Of a stretch of DNA of 64,000 nt, positions 12,553 to 21,624 are shown piece after piece. The position numbers were made by a program, and so were the translations under genes. This DNA comes from Siphonodentalium dalli (taxonomy: Eukaryota > Mollusca > Scaphopoda > Gadilida > Siphonodentaliidae): NCBI GenBank assembly GCA_032622095.1, contig CP136064.1, forward strand, positions 263,541,863 through 263,605,862. The letters are read 5' to 3'. Positions within the stretch are counted from its first letter, which is position 1. Each line of letters opens with the position of its first letter. The notes beneath the pieces are model-generated. The model did no database searches, was not told the origin of the DNA, and was given only the letters and a program-made list of their open reading frames with translations.

Positions 12553-12918
12553 TCAAATTCGATCACCATTGCGCAGCTGCAGATACGCTAATATTGTCCT
12601 AGCATAACCATTAATAAATTGCTTCATATCTTTACTTTTAAGGTCCTTGTCAGCTTGTACTTTTACTTCTGTTGAGCCATTTTCCTTATACGTTTCCACT
12701 TTATCACTCCATTCTTCTTGTGCTTTATCTCTACTCTCATCACACAAACTTTTGAAGTATTCATCTTCATTCATTTTAATTTTCTTATTCTGACTATCAT
12801 CCGTGTCCTCAGTTAATTTTCGTTTTAACTTATTTTCTTGACACCATTTTTTTACGTGTCTCTGAACATCATAATGATCTTCGAACAAAAGCCCGCAGTC
12901 ATTACAAGGGCACGACAT
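12553..12918 (-). CDS. small zinc-finger protein of the Polinton-like element (121 aa)
   Basis: The ATG-started frame opens with a single zinc-finger-like motif, CPCNDCGLLFEDHYDVQRHV then KKWC, giving C-x2-C-x12-H-x4-C (C2HC, residues about 5-26). A Lys/Glu-rich charged middle follows and then a C-terminal ILAYLQLRNGD segment. It has no membrane segment. The stop codon lies within the inner edge of the left TIR, so the gene ends exactly where the unique core ends. It lies downstream of the ATPase gene on the same strand. The finger resembles the N-terminal finger remnant of the ATPase ORF. A nucleic-acid-binding role is inferred; no named family was recognised. Confidence 0.5.
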   Translation of the reverse strand: MSCPCNDCGLLFEDHYDVQRHVKKWCQENKLKRKLTEDTDDSQNKKIKMNEDEYFKSLCDESRDKAQEEWSDKVETYKENGSTEVKVQADKDLKSKDMKQFINGYARTILAYLQLRNGDRI

Positions 12919-12970
12919 GCCTTCTCGAATGTCTATGTTTTGACGGTTCTTCTTATTAATTTAATCGAGC

Positions 12971-14037
12971 TCACCAGGTGCCCTTAGTATAGCCATTATG
13001 TTGACCCTGGGGCACAATATAATTATATGCTATACCTTGACCAGGAAGTTCTCTGTCATCGTATTTCATCTTATTAGGTTGACCCTGAATATTGTTGGTA
13101 TAATATTTCATCCCATTATGTTCATCTGGGTGTTCTCTGTCATCGTATTTCATGCCATTCCATTCACCCATATGTTGGTTTGTGTCCTCTTTTAGTACAT
13201 TCTGTCGCAGACGTAATGTGTCCGGTGTTGCGGCTTTTAAATCCACCAGTAGGTAACCGTACGGTTCACTCGTCGCTTCCGAAAACTCTCGCACCATTCA
13301 GGATACATCTGTCTTGATAATGTTGAAATTAATCCCTTATCGATTGGGTTATTGAACAATACCAAATATTGACAATTTCGTCGTTGCGTTGGATCTTTGT
13401 TGTAGTAGAAATTCGGTTTCAAACTTATCAAAGATAAGTTCAAATGGTGACTTCCTTCGGAATGCAAATCATTAACTCTCTGGTCTTTTGATGAAGTTTG
13501 CATCAAGTCATCGAGTATAACTAGATTTTTATACCGGGGGTTGATAAGAAAATCCAAGTTTGCTGGTATATCTCGTATAAAGTTGACCTGAGGGGTGACG
13601 GTATACTTTATTTCGTCATATAGGGGCTGCCAATATTTATAAAACCATATTATTCTGTCAGGTGCGGGTGATATTTTTGAGGCAGACTTTTGTAGCAAGG
13701 TTTTCACGAAGTACGTCTTCCCACTAGATGTCGGTCCACTTACACATGCCGTGAATGGATGCTTGGAAATAAAATCTTCTTGGACGTTGGCCATTGGATC
13801 ATCAAAGCAGGATGTTATGTCGCTTTGTTGCTGTTTCCCCTGCTGGTGTTGTAGTATCTGGTGTTGCTGTAATGGCTGTTGTTGTGGCTGATGATGCTGC
13901 TGCCTGTTGCTGCTGTTGCTGTTTGTTGCTGCTGCTTGGTGCTGCTGCTGTGGGTGTCGGTTAACAAACTCAGTGTGCTTAGATTGTACATGTCTTATCA
14001 AATCATGGTTCCGCACATACTCACTAGAGCAAATTGA
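12971..14037 (-). pseudogene. packaging-type P-loop ATPase (A32/FtsK-HerA-like), frameshifted
   Basis: Reading from 14037, the frame has a partial C2H2 finger (C...YVRNHDLIRHVQSKH), a Gln/His-rich linker (about residues 22-64 counted from 14016), a Walker A motif GPTSSGKT (about 94-101) and a Walker B LVILDD (about 165-170). A conserved C-terminal ATPase region follows. The layout matches A32-like genome-packaging ATPases of Polintons and related large-DNA-virus lineages. At about 13285-13298 the frame breaks by one frameshift. The C-terminal part resumes in another frame (12971-13297) and ends in three copies of an N-G/K-MKYDDRE-type repeat. No in-frame ATG precedes the finger; TAG at 14038-14040 sits where the first zinc cysteine is expected. 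That means a decayed start, an intron, or a sequence error. Confidence 0.7.
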
Positions 14038-14040
14038 CTA

Positions 14041-14403
14041 AAATGTCTCGGTATATGGTTTTCCTTTATACAAATGTTCCTTATAACCTAAATCTGTCCT
14101 GTCCGTATGTTTGATAACTTTATGTAGATGAAATAGTCCGTGTAGAAGCACTGTGTAGACGGGGAATCAACAGGTCTTGTCGGTAAGAGAGTCAGACGAG
14201 AAGTGAAGTCTCGGCTATTAAAACATAGTAATGCGATAGCGAACATCAAACGAGTCTGGGAACGCATATCTGTCAAAAGATACAATAGCCGTCATTGGTC
14301 AATATATCCACGGTCTCACTTTTCGATCTATAAAATCAATTTCACCGAGAGGTTCCCTCGTCATTGGTAGTGACGTAATTGTGGCGTTTTGCGGTATTTT
14401 ACT
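14041..14403. other. upstream region of the ATPase gene, no gene seen
   Basis: A 65-codon minus-strand frame is present but has no recognisable domain and no ATG-context support. The region may hold an upstream exon or promoter for the ATPase gene; neither could be fixed. Confidence 0.35.
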
Positions 14404-14473
14404 GCGGCGGCGGCGGTAACGGCGGCGGCAACGGCGGCGGCAACGGCGGCGGCGGCAACGGCGGTGTCATGTT
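14403..14473. repeat. GGC/AACGGC trinucleotide-type tract
   Basis: A run of (GGC)n interrupted by AAC makes a strongly GC-rich patch inside an AT-rich element. It lies about 25 bp before the small plus-strand ORF at 14496. Confidence 0.85.
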
Positions 14474-14495
14474 ATTTTGCCCCCCCAAAAAATAG

Positions 14496-14678
14496 ATGTT
14501 GTTGTGGTCGTCATCATCGTCGTTGTTGTTCCTCTTTCTCAAAAGTTACGAACGATTACTAGAATACCAGCATCGAATGAAAACATCACCCATACATAAC
14601 ATGATCATGAAGAAAATGGTCAAACTGACCAAACACGGATATAATAATGAATGGGTTGTAGATTCAGACAACGATTAA
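14496..14678 (+). CDS. possible 60-aa ORF in Polinton-like core
   Basis: The frame starts with ATG and encodes a hydrophobic N-terminus (Ser run then LLFLFL, residues about 5-15) followed by a basic Met/Lys/His-rich segment and an acidic DSDND end. AATAAA-like CAATAAAC follows about 7 bp after the stop. This is divergent from the ATPase gene, with the GGC tract between. No homologous family was recognised. The signal-like N-terminus partly arises from simple TCA/TCG repeats, so coding status is doubtful. Confidence 0.25.
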   Translation: MLLWSSSSSLLFLFLKSYERLLEYQHRMKTSPIHNMIMKKMVKLTKHGYNNEWVVDSDND

Positions 14679-14864
14679 ATTTCAATAAACTTCATCAACA
14701 TGATATTCTCGTTTTCGTTATATATCTATAAGCGGGGAGAGAGTGAGTGAATTATTGGGAATTGTAGAGTGAGAAACGATACGTAATGATAAAAGGCGCA
14801 TTAAGAGCCCGAAAATTTGAACTTTAAATATTGTTCTGTGTCATTTTAACTTTCAACCACTGCG

Positions 14865-15180
14865 CTTGTATTGTTAACATTCATTCATAATGAGTGTCTT
14901 GTGTCCCTTTAGAGTGCCTTGTGTTCCTTTAATATTCAAACACCAGTGCGTTTATTGTGTTTCTTTAACATTCATTCAGAATGAGTGCCTTGTGTTCATT
15001 TAGAGTGCATTGTGTTCCTTTAATATTCAAACACCAGTGCGTTTATTGTGTTTCTTTAACATTCATTCATAATGAGTGCCTTGTGTTCCTTTAGAGTGCA
15101 TTGTGTTCCTTTAATATTCACACACCAATATTGCATCACGTCCCTTGTCTCGTGTTTCTTTAACATTCAACACCTTGCGT
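14865..15180. repeat. tandem repeat, ~90-bp unit
   Basis: Three to four units share TAATGAGTGCCTTGTGTTCCTTTA, AATATTCAAACACCAGTGCG and TTTATTGTGTTTCTTTAACATT segments, beginning near 14888, 14980 and 15070. It is in the unique core of the Polinton-like element and non-coding. Confidence 0.8.
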
Positions 15181-15602
15181 TTATTGCCCCCTTTAATGAT
15201 GTCATAGCGTGTGTACATACAAGACAGTATAACACTATGATTATGTCTGTATCTGTTGTTGGGAAGATGTGAAATATAAATTTCAAGGTTGAGTTCAGTG
15301 TGTAGTAATTTCGTATACGTTAAACGCTCTTCATTCATGTGTTACAAACGGGAAGTTGTACTATTTTTGAAAGCAATCACGATACCTCCGTGTAAAATTT
15401 TCATTAAATTACAATAACCCAATGCTGTGGTGTAACAGGCTTGTAGTCAACTAACCCAGAGTGACTTAATTCACAATGAAGTAGACTGCTGCAGATGCGA
15501 TATGTATTGTTTATCCAGAGCTTAAGTGTGTAAACATCACATTTTGCTCGTCACGCTATGACCATATATATACATGTACACATAATACAATCATACCTCA
15601 GC
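15181..15602. other. core of Polinton-like element, no gene seen
   Basis: No convincing frame. A CATTAAATTACAATAACCC...GGTGTAACA stretch near 15402-15435 resembles sequence in the TIR near 16748-16785, so part of this region is a diverged internal copy of TIR sequence. Confidence 0.4.
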
Positions 15603-16105
15603 TTAAAGGCACGTGCGGCCTTAATTGTCGAAAATATTCATATTTGTTCCAAACACAGTAAACAGAAAAACATTAAAACGCATACAGTTCCGTTCATATA
15701 TACCATGACCATCGCGTATATCAGCATGTTATCATAAAGACCTACTATATTTTACCTAAGCAAGAGCCTGGTTGTGTTACAGAAGACAGCACAATGCTAC
15801 TGGCTAATCACACACAAATGACATAAACGCTCTTTATTATTTCCATATCAGGTATTCACCAACAAAGAACGCTCTTTATGTTTATCATCATAATATAAAC
15901 AAACACCAGAAAAGTTACTTTTTATGCTTTTGTTTACATAACAATGGTCAAACATATGACCATAACATACTGTTTATGCGATATTTCTTATTTGTATACG
16001 GACAAAGTCTATCTACATTTTGATGTTCTTTCTGTTTTTGGCGGTTTTTGACGGGTGGAGATATTTTCACAGCATACCCACCACCAAGGCCAACCGTGTC
16101 TTTAA
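15603..16105. mobile_element. TTAA-flanked MITE nested in Polinton-like element
   Basis: TTAA bounds both ends (15603-15606 and 16102-16105), with terminal repeats AGGCACGTGCGGCC and (inverted) AGACACGGTTGGCC. A second copy, with similar interior and same orientation, lies in an RGS intron at 57757-58292. The interior repeats an AACGCTCTTTAT motif. No transposase is encoded. The TTAA target suggests a piggyBac-type mobiliser. Confidence 0.65.
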
Positions 16106-16285
16106 GTATGTAAACATCGGATTTGCTCATCAGACGATAAGCTGACAATATTTACGCATGGTCAAATTAGATTCATGCATAAAGGTAAGGTAATTTTTGT
16201 TATGGTCATGTTTTTTGTTAAGACCATGTTCTAACATAGATCGATAAATAAGTTAAAGGTCGTTATATTCCACAGTCAAATCTAT

Positions 16286-18303
16286 TGGTGATCGAATTTG
16301 ATAACTATTTTATTGGAACAACTAAGAGTATTATTTACGTGAGATCAATGAGTCCAATTATTATAAATAATACATTGCAGGCATCTGCGGACACCCGATT
16401 GCCACATTTAGTGATCACGTGATAAACAGATAAAATGTCCAGGTGACCTACTATATGTATGCATAACTCAATAAGCCGTTTATATGTACAGGTGAAGTAT
16501 TAACGCGATAAGCTGCTGACGTGCACGGGTGATCATACATACAACCCGTGAAACTAATTTGATGTTATGGCCGTGTTTTGAGAAGTTTGGGAGATTACTT
16601 ATATTCGGTACGAAATTCTTTTTCAACGTTTGAGGTCTTTTGCATTTAGTTACGGACAAGTCATCTTGGTTGGTTTTTCTTTACGGATAACTGATTTTAT
16701 TTGGGTATTATCACGTAGTTCTGTGGTAAAACTCAGTGGAAAATCTTCATTAAATTACAATAACCCGCGGTTATGGTGTAACATAGATTCGATAACGCGC
16801 TTTATTATTTACGTACAGGCCATACTTCTCAATAGCCCGTGACTATTTTATTCCACGCGTAAGCGACGCAAGTATAGTTGTGACGTCACTAATTTCTATA
16901 CTCCGTCAACATGAACAAAATTGTTTTTACATCCGGGCGATTCAGACCTATGGGCCCCCAGTGGTGGCCGCCATGTTGGAATAGAATTGACATTTTAATA
17001 AAACGAATTTAATTTTCTTCTTCGATCAGCCTGAGGCGACACTATTAAATTTGAAAAACAAATCAACCTTATTCAAAATTAAATGCTTAATGTGGATTTA
17101 GCTGACACGGGTGCATAGCATTCGGCAAACCTCGCCAGATTCAGTGTCGTTACAGGACTAACGATTCTCATTCTAAGAACAATAACTCCATAAACGTATG
17201 CTCTTCCAATAATTCGCGATAATGCACGGATGCCATTTATGCTGAAAGATGAATAAAGAGCGTTGCTTTACTATGAGCTAATACTAAACTCTACTCCATA
17301 TTTGGGATGTCTTGTGCTCCGACACGTACACATTGTACAATATATACGCGCATGAATAGGTGTGGGTAAGTGAGTTGAGATGTGAAGGTGGTTGGGGTAG
17401 GGGGAGGAGGAGAGGGGAGTATTATGACGTAGGTCTGTGACAAACATTGAGTGGAAAATCTATTGTCAAACAAAAGATTTTTACCACGATAGAACCCAGA
17501 GATATTATTATTATTGAAAAGATAATCGATTTTACATGTATTTATTGGTGATGACATAATTCAAGTTCACATATGGTAGGATATACAATATTTAAAGTGT
17601 TCATTTTTTCAATCCCAGTTGACAGAATCAGACATTTCTTCGGATGAATACGAACTATCCAGTAGGTAGGAATATTCATCTGTTGCTCAAAATACAGTAA
17701 GATGTATGTGTGTCTGAATCTTTACGCAAATAATTCGGTTAAACCGTCTTAAGCTGAGATTATTCGGTTGATGTGTCAGACATTTAATAGTCGACAGAGA
17801 TTATTTTCAGTAAGATGTATGCCTGTCTGAATCTTTACGCAAATAATTTGGTTAAGCCGCCTTAAGCTGAGATTATTTAGTTGATGTGTCAGACATTTAA
17901 TAGTCGGCCGAGATTACAAAGCAACTTCACACGATGACTTGGTAGTCAAAAATATACACACACCCACATGATGCTCAAATATGACGACCTGCTCTATGAA
18001 TAATTTGGTTAAGCCATCTTAAGCTGAGATTATTTAGTTGATGTGTCAGACACGCAATAGTCGGCCGAAATTACAAAGTTCACAAAAAAAAAACAACTTC
18101 ACACTTATACGCGATGAACCAACTTTTTAGTCAACAATATACACACACCAACAGGACGCTCAAATATGACGCCCATATCGAAAATATACTTACGCCCATT
18201 TTTTATCAACAATTCTCAAATATATAGTACTATAGTACTAACATACTCAAAATACACTTACGCCCAATTTTACGATTGGGGTCAAGGAGACGCACTATCT
18301 TCT
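16286..18303 (-). repeat. right terminal inverted repeat of Polinton-like element
   Basis: Reverse complement of 10554-12568. It ends CGCACTATCTTCT directly before the GATCGT duplication at 18304. Differences from the left copy are few, implying recent duplication, gene conversion or replication-coupled homogenisation. Confidence 0.88.
17291..17557 (-). CDS. 88-codon ORF inside right TIR, unknown
   Basis: The TIR partner of the 11298-11561 frame, with one extra codon in the Pro-rich run. Unrecognised product. Coding status is as uncertain as for the left copy. Confidence 0.2.
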   Translation of the reverse strand: MSSPINTCKIDYLFNNNNISGFYRGKNLLFDNRFSTQCLSQTYVIILPSPPPPTPTTFTSQLTYPHLFMRVYIVQCVRVGAQDIPNME

Positions 18304-18309
18304 GATCGT
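18304..18309. repeat. 6-bp target site duplication, right (GATCGT)
   Basis: Matches 10548-10553 exactly and abuts the terminal AGAAGATAG (read on minus) of the element. Confidence 0.85.
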
Positions 18310-19325
18310 CTGCACTAAGAATATACTTATTTATGTATTCATCCTTCAATCTTTCTGTGGCGTTATTAATATAGTTATCCGAAATGTGCAAACTATTTCC
18401 ATTTGCCATGTTCAATGATGCTACAAACTTCTCTTTCATTGTTCTAAGTGAGGGTTTGATTGTATTTGATTTGCTTGATCTATGTGCTTCGCGCAAGATT
18501 TGGTTCGGGTGTTCATTAATTCGCTTCAAAAATTTAAACGCCTGTGTTATGCAATCGACATAAATAGGATATACGCCGAGTTCTACATTTTGCAGAAGCT
18601 CAAGTGTATCTTCTCAGATTGCGAGCTATCATTACGCGATACCTCTGGTGTTTCGCTTCCATAAAGCAACATTGGTTTTACTAGTGTATTAAAAAGTTTT
18701 AGTGCCAGTGGTATAGATATGTGGTAGCGATTTATCATTTCACGTCGCAATTTGTGCATTACTTTAAGTGCTTTTGTACTCATTGACTCTTGGGCGAGTT
18801 TATATTTTTCACTCTTCGTAAAAATTAGTCCAAGGTATGAGAACTGATCGCAAATTTTCAACTCATTACCCAAAACTTTGAATATTGGAACTGCAGTAGA
18901 GTTTTGATTAACCACCATTACTTCAGTTTTGTTGATGTTAATGGATAATACGTTGTCTTGAGAGTAGATGACAACTTTATCAAGTGATCTTTGTAAGCCA
19001 GTTTGGCTTTCCGAAACTAGAAGTAGGTCATCGGCAAAAAGTAAGTGTTTTTTTTTTAGATTGTTGTAGAGTGCACGAACCGCAAGATTCATCAAAACAT
19101 AATTTTTTGTCATCAATAAATATCTTCAACAGGGTAGGGGAAAGCGAACACCCTTGCCTCACCCCTATAGTTGAGGCAAAGGGCTGCGATAGTCCTTGTG
19201 ATGTTTTGATAATATAGTCGCTTGAACTGTATATTGAGCGCAAAATGTCTAGAATATTTCCCCCTATTTGAATATTCATCATTTTCTCGAATAGCAACTC
19301 CCTGTTTATTGAATCAAATGCTTAA
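18304..19325 (-). pseudogene. LINE reverse transcriptase fragment, 5' truncated and frameshifted
   Basis: Minus-strand frames show ordered non-LTR RT motifs: AFDSINRELL near 19320-19290, GVRQGCSLSPTLLKIF near 19170-19125, LLFADDLLLVSES near 19040-19005, then FSYLGLIFTKSEKYK and LALKLFNTLVKPMLLYGSE. The FADD box carries the catalytic aspartates. At least two frame breaks occur, one near 19050-19120 and one near 18590. The 5' end stops near 19325, so endonuclease and N-terminal RT are missing. The 3' half is separated by the Polinton-like insertion and continues at 10547. The clade is not assignable by eye. Confidence 0.8.
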
Positions 19326-19740
19326 CAAAAAAATTCAGAAAATATATGGTTAATGACACACATTTCTCACCACTGAAGCGCCAGTCTTAAGAACATGAGT
19401 TTGTGACGAATGCGCATGCATATATATATATATATATACCGGATTATTTGTTGAATTCATCTGTTCTTGGAGATGCACGAATACACCACCGGTTACGCTT
19501 GTGGTCCTGCTAATTTGCGATGATGCTGGAGAGGCTAAATGATGCAGTTACGAAAACGTATCGTTATAATGTTCTTATGTCATTTTCGTGGTGTTTGGCT
19601 AACCCGAGCGATTTGAGACAAAGCCATGTGCATGTATGGATCCTTCAAGAACATCTATATTTGAAATAATTTAAGAACGGCTGCCCTGGTGATTACAAAA
19701 CGACAGTAAAAGCCATCTTGATTTTGGCCGATATACTAAC
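19326..19740. other. intergenic, no gene seen
   Basis: It includes a short (AT)n tract at about 19421-19438. No exon or repeat partner was recognised otherwise. Confidence 0.4.
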
Positions 19741-19743
19741 TAA

Positions 19744-20500
19744 GGGTCGATCCACACCGGACGCGAGCGCGCGATTATAACGGCCGTTTTCTGTCGTCCG
19801 TAGCAGTTCAAAGCGCGCGATTTGCATATTCACACTGTAAGCGACAGAATCGCTGATTACGACGCGATCACAGCAGTGATTTTATGCTTCATCGATTTCT
19901 CGCTTTGTGACAAACCAGCGGGATAATTGGGTCGCTGTCAAGTAGGATATTTTACGTGCGATTCCTACTATTTTAAGGCGACTCATGAATTCGTCGTCGC
20001 GATAACAAATGTGGTGGGGGACTTTAGCGACATGCTGATAACTAAAGTGCAAGGATAAATGAGAAGAGAAAATGGCTGGCAAGAGCTCGACGTAATAACA
20101 GGATCGTCTGGTTAATTTTTGGTTCCAATCTATTCCAAGCTTGTGAAGTCACTTCGCGCACAATTTGCCCCGATAAAAAAAACTCACAAATTTTAAACCG
20201 GAATTATATAATTAAATTCAATTAAACGTAATTGCTATGAAATTTAGGAAGCCCGTTCACCATTCCACTTGACATATGTTTCGCAAATTCTGATTAATAT
20301 GTCCATATACATGTACACAGTATTTGTGAACTGCCTGTAATTGATGCACTCAAACGATTAACTACCCATTAAACCATCGCGCGCGACGAAGCGATCCAGT
20401 CGCTTTCGGTGTGAATATAATAATCGTGCGCTTTGAACCGCTACAGACAACAGAAAACGGCCGTAAAAGTCGCGCGCTCGCGCCCGGTGTGGATTGACCC
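19744..20500. mobile_element. Harbinger-like MITE with ~115-bp TIRs
   Basis: Terminal inverted repeats start GGGTCGATCCACACCGG at the left and GGGTCAATCCACACCGG (complement of the right end). They stay similar for roughly 115 bp through CGGCCGTTTTCTGT and GGTTCAAAGCGC-type blocks. TAA lies outside both ends (19741-19743 and 20501-20503). The 3-bp target and GGG start fit PIF/Harbinger MITEs. Internal minus-strand frames are chance. Confidence 0.72.
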
Positions 20501-20744
20501 TAACACAGCTACTATTAAAAAAATTACAATATATATTTTTGGAATGTCTTATACACATAATGGCTTTTCCTCGATTCGTTCAGATGGCCGAGAAAATGAA
20601 AACTTCAGAAAATATAACGAACGTTTTCTTAACAGCATCAGATTGTACGACCAGCATCATGATAATTCTGCAGGACCCACCAACATAGCATATTAACAGG
20701 ACCATTAACTAGGGTGGAATATATGCACACCCGGATTATGTCTG

Positions 20745-20851
20745 AATGTAAGAACCTACACAATATATATATATATATATATATATACTGAATGTAAGAA
20801 CCTACACAATATATATATATATATATATATATACTGAATGTAAGAACCTAC

Positions 20852-20890
<39 letters not shown>

Positions 20891-20920
20891 TGAATGTAAG
20901 AACCTACACAATATATATAT
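20745..20920. repeat. minisatellite, CTGAATGTAAGAACCTACACA + (AT)n
   Basis: Four copies of TGAATGTAAGAACCTACACA, each followed by an (AT)n run of differing length, form units of about 45-65 bp. Confidence 0.9.
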
Positions 20921-21624
20921 ATTCTGATCGATGCTGCATGTAAACTGCGATGTCATTGCGTTGATTTGACTTGCGCAATATGTTCTACGTTACTACGTCA
21001 TTGATAATATCACGATTCCACATTTCAGATCGAATTGTAATATAATGTAAATATGATCGTTTTCTGTCCATCGATTGCCTCAAGTTACAGAAGAACGCAT
21101 TCATATCACCCAAACTACGAATCCGGTTTCACAGCCAGTCAATCGGCCGACCAATATATACCAAACTATAATCATGCGGCGTTGTGTGATTTATGGAATT
21201 CCCGCTACAGTATGATCAGTGATTAAACGTGGCTTGTCTTCCTCCATAAAACATTACTGCCAATTTCTGATCATACAATTATCAATGTTATTTCCGGAAA
21301 TAGAGGGCCACATATCCCTCCACAGTAGCGTCAATTTTTCACCGCTTCATCCGTGTTACTGTTAAGACACTTGAATCCGGACTTGTTGCGTTAGCCATCA
21401 TCGTTATGCGCGGAAAGCGGACATTAGTCAACTTCCTACCATGTTTCGACGGAATTCTTGATATTCACCACTTGGGCGATGTTTGTCAAACGACTGGCTA
21501 TATCTGTACCGGTTAGGGCGTGTTTATATGTACTTCTGAGTTGAGCTGTTTGTGTAGTGTTCGGTTAGCTTTATAAGTTGTGTTATCCTGTCAAACGACG
21601 TTAGTCACAACAAAGCCGTCGACG
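20921..21624 (+). promoter_or_regulatory. upstream region of the GPCR gene
   Basis: No ORF of interest. A TTATAAG sequence occurs at about 21571, some 50 bp before the start codon. No TATA/initiator pair could be assigned with confidence. An intron within the 5' UTR cannot be excluded. Confidence 0.25.

Larger units (their letters stand above)
10554..12568 (+). repeat. left terminal inverted repeat of Polinton-like element
   Basis: It begins AGAAGATAGTGCGTCTCC and is matched in reverse by 16286-18303 with only scattered substitutions and small indels. The match stops at GATCACCA (12561-12568), pairing with TGGTGATC (16286-16293). It contains tandem repeats and two short conserved frames (11298-11561 and 12010-12222). 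Confidence 0.88.
10554..18303. mobile_element. compact Polinton/Maverick-like element (7,750 bp)
   Basis: The element has ~2.0-kb terminal inverted repeats (10554-12568 and 16286-18303), AG at each 5' end, and a 6-bp GATCGT target duplication. Its 3.7-kb unique core holds a packaging-type P-loop ATPase gene (broken) and a C2HC zinc-finger ORF, both on minus. Long TIRs, AG termini, 6-bp duplications and an FtsK/HerA-type ATPase are properties described for Polintons. Those are usually 15-25 kb and also carry a protein-primed DNA polymerase, a retroviral-type integrase, a protease and capsid genes. None of these is visible here. It therefore looks like a deletion derivative or a distinct small lineage mobilised in trans. 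It is inserted in a LINE and itself carries a TTAA-flanked MITE. Confidence 0.78.

Noticed and set aside
13237-14016. Possible FtsK/HerA cellular gene
   Set aside because: Placement between 2-kb TIRs with 6-bp duplications marks it as an element-borne packaging ATPase.
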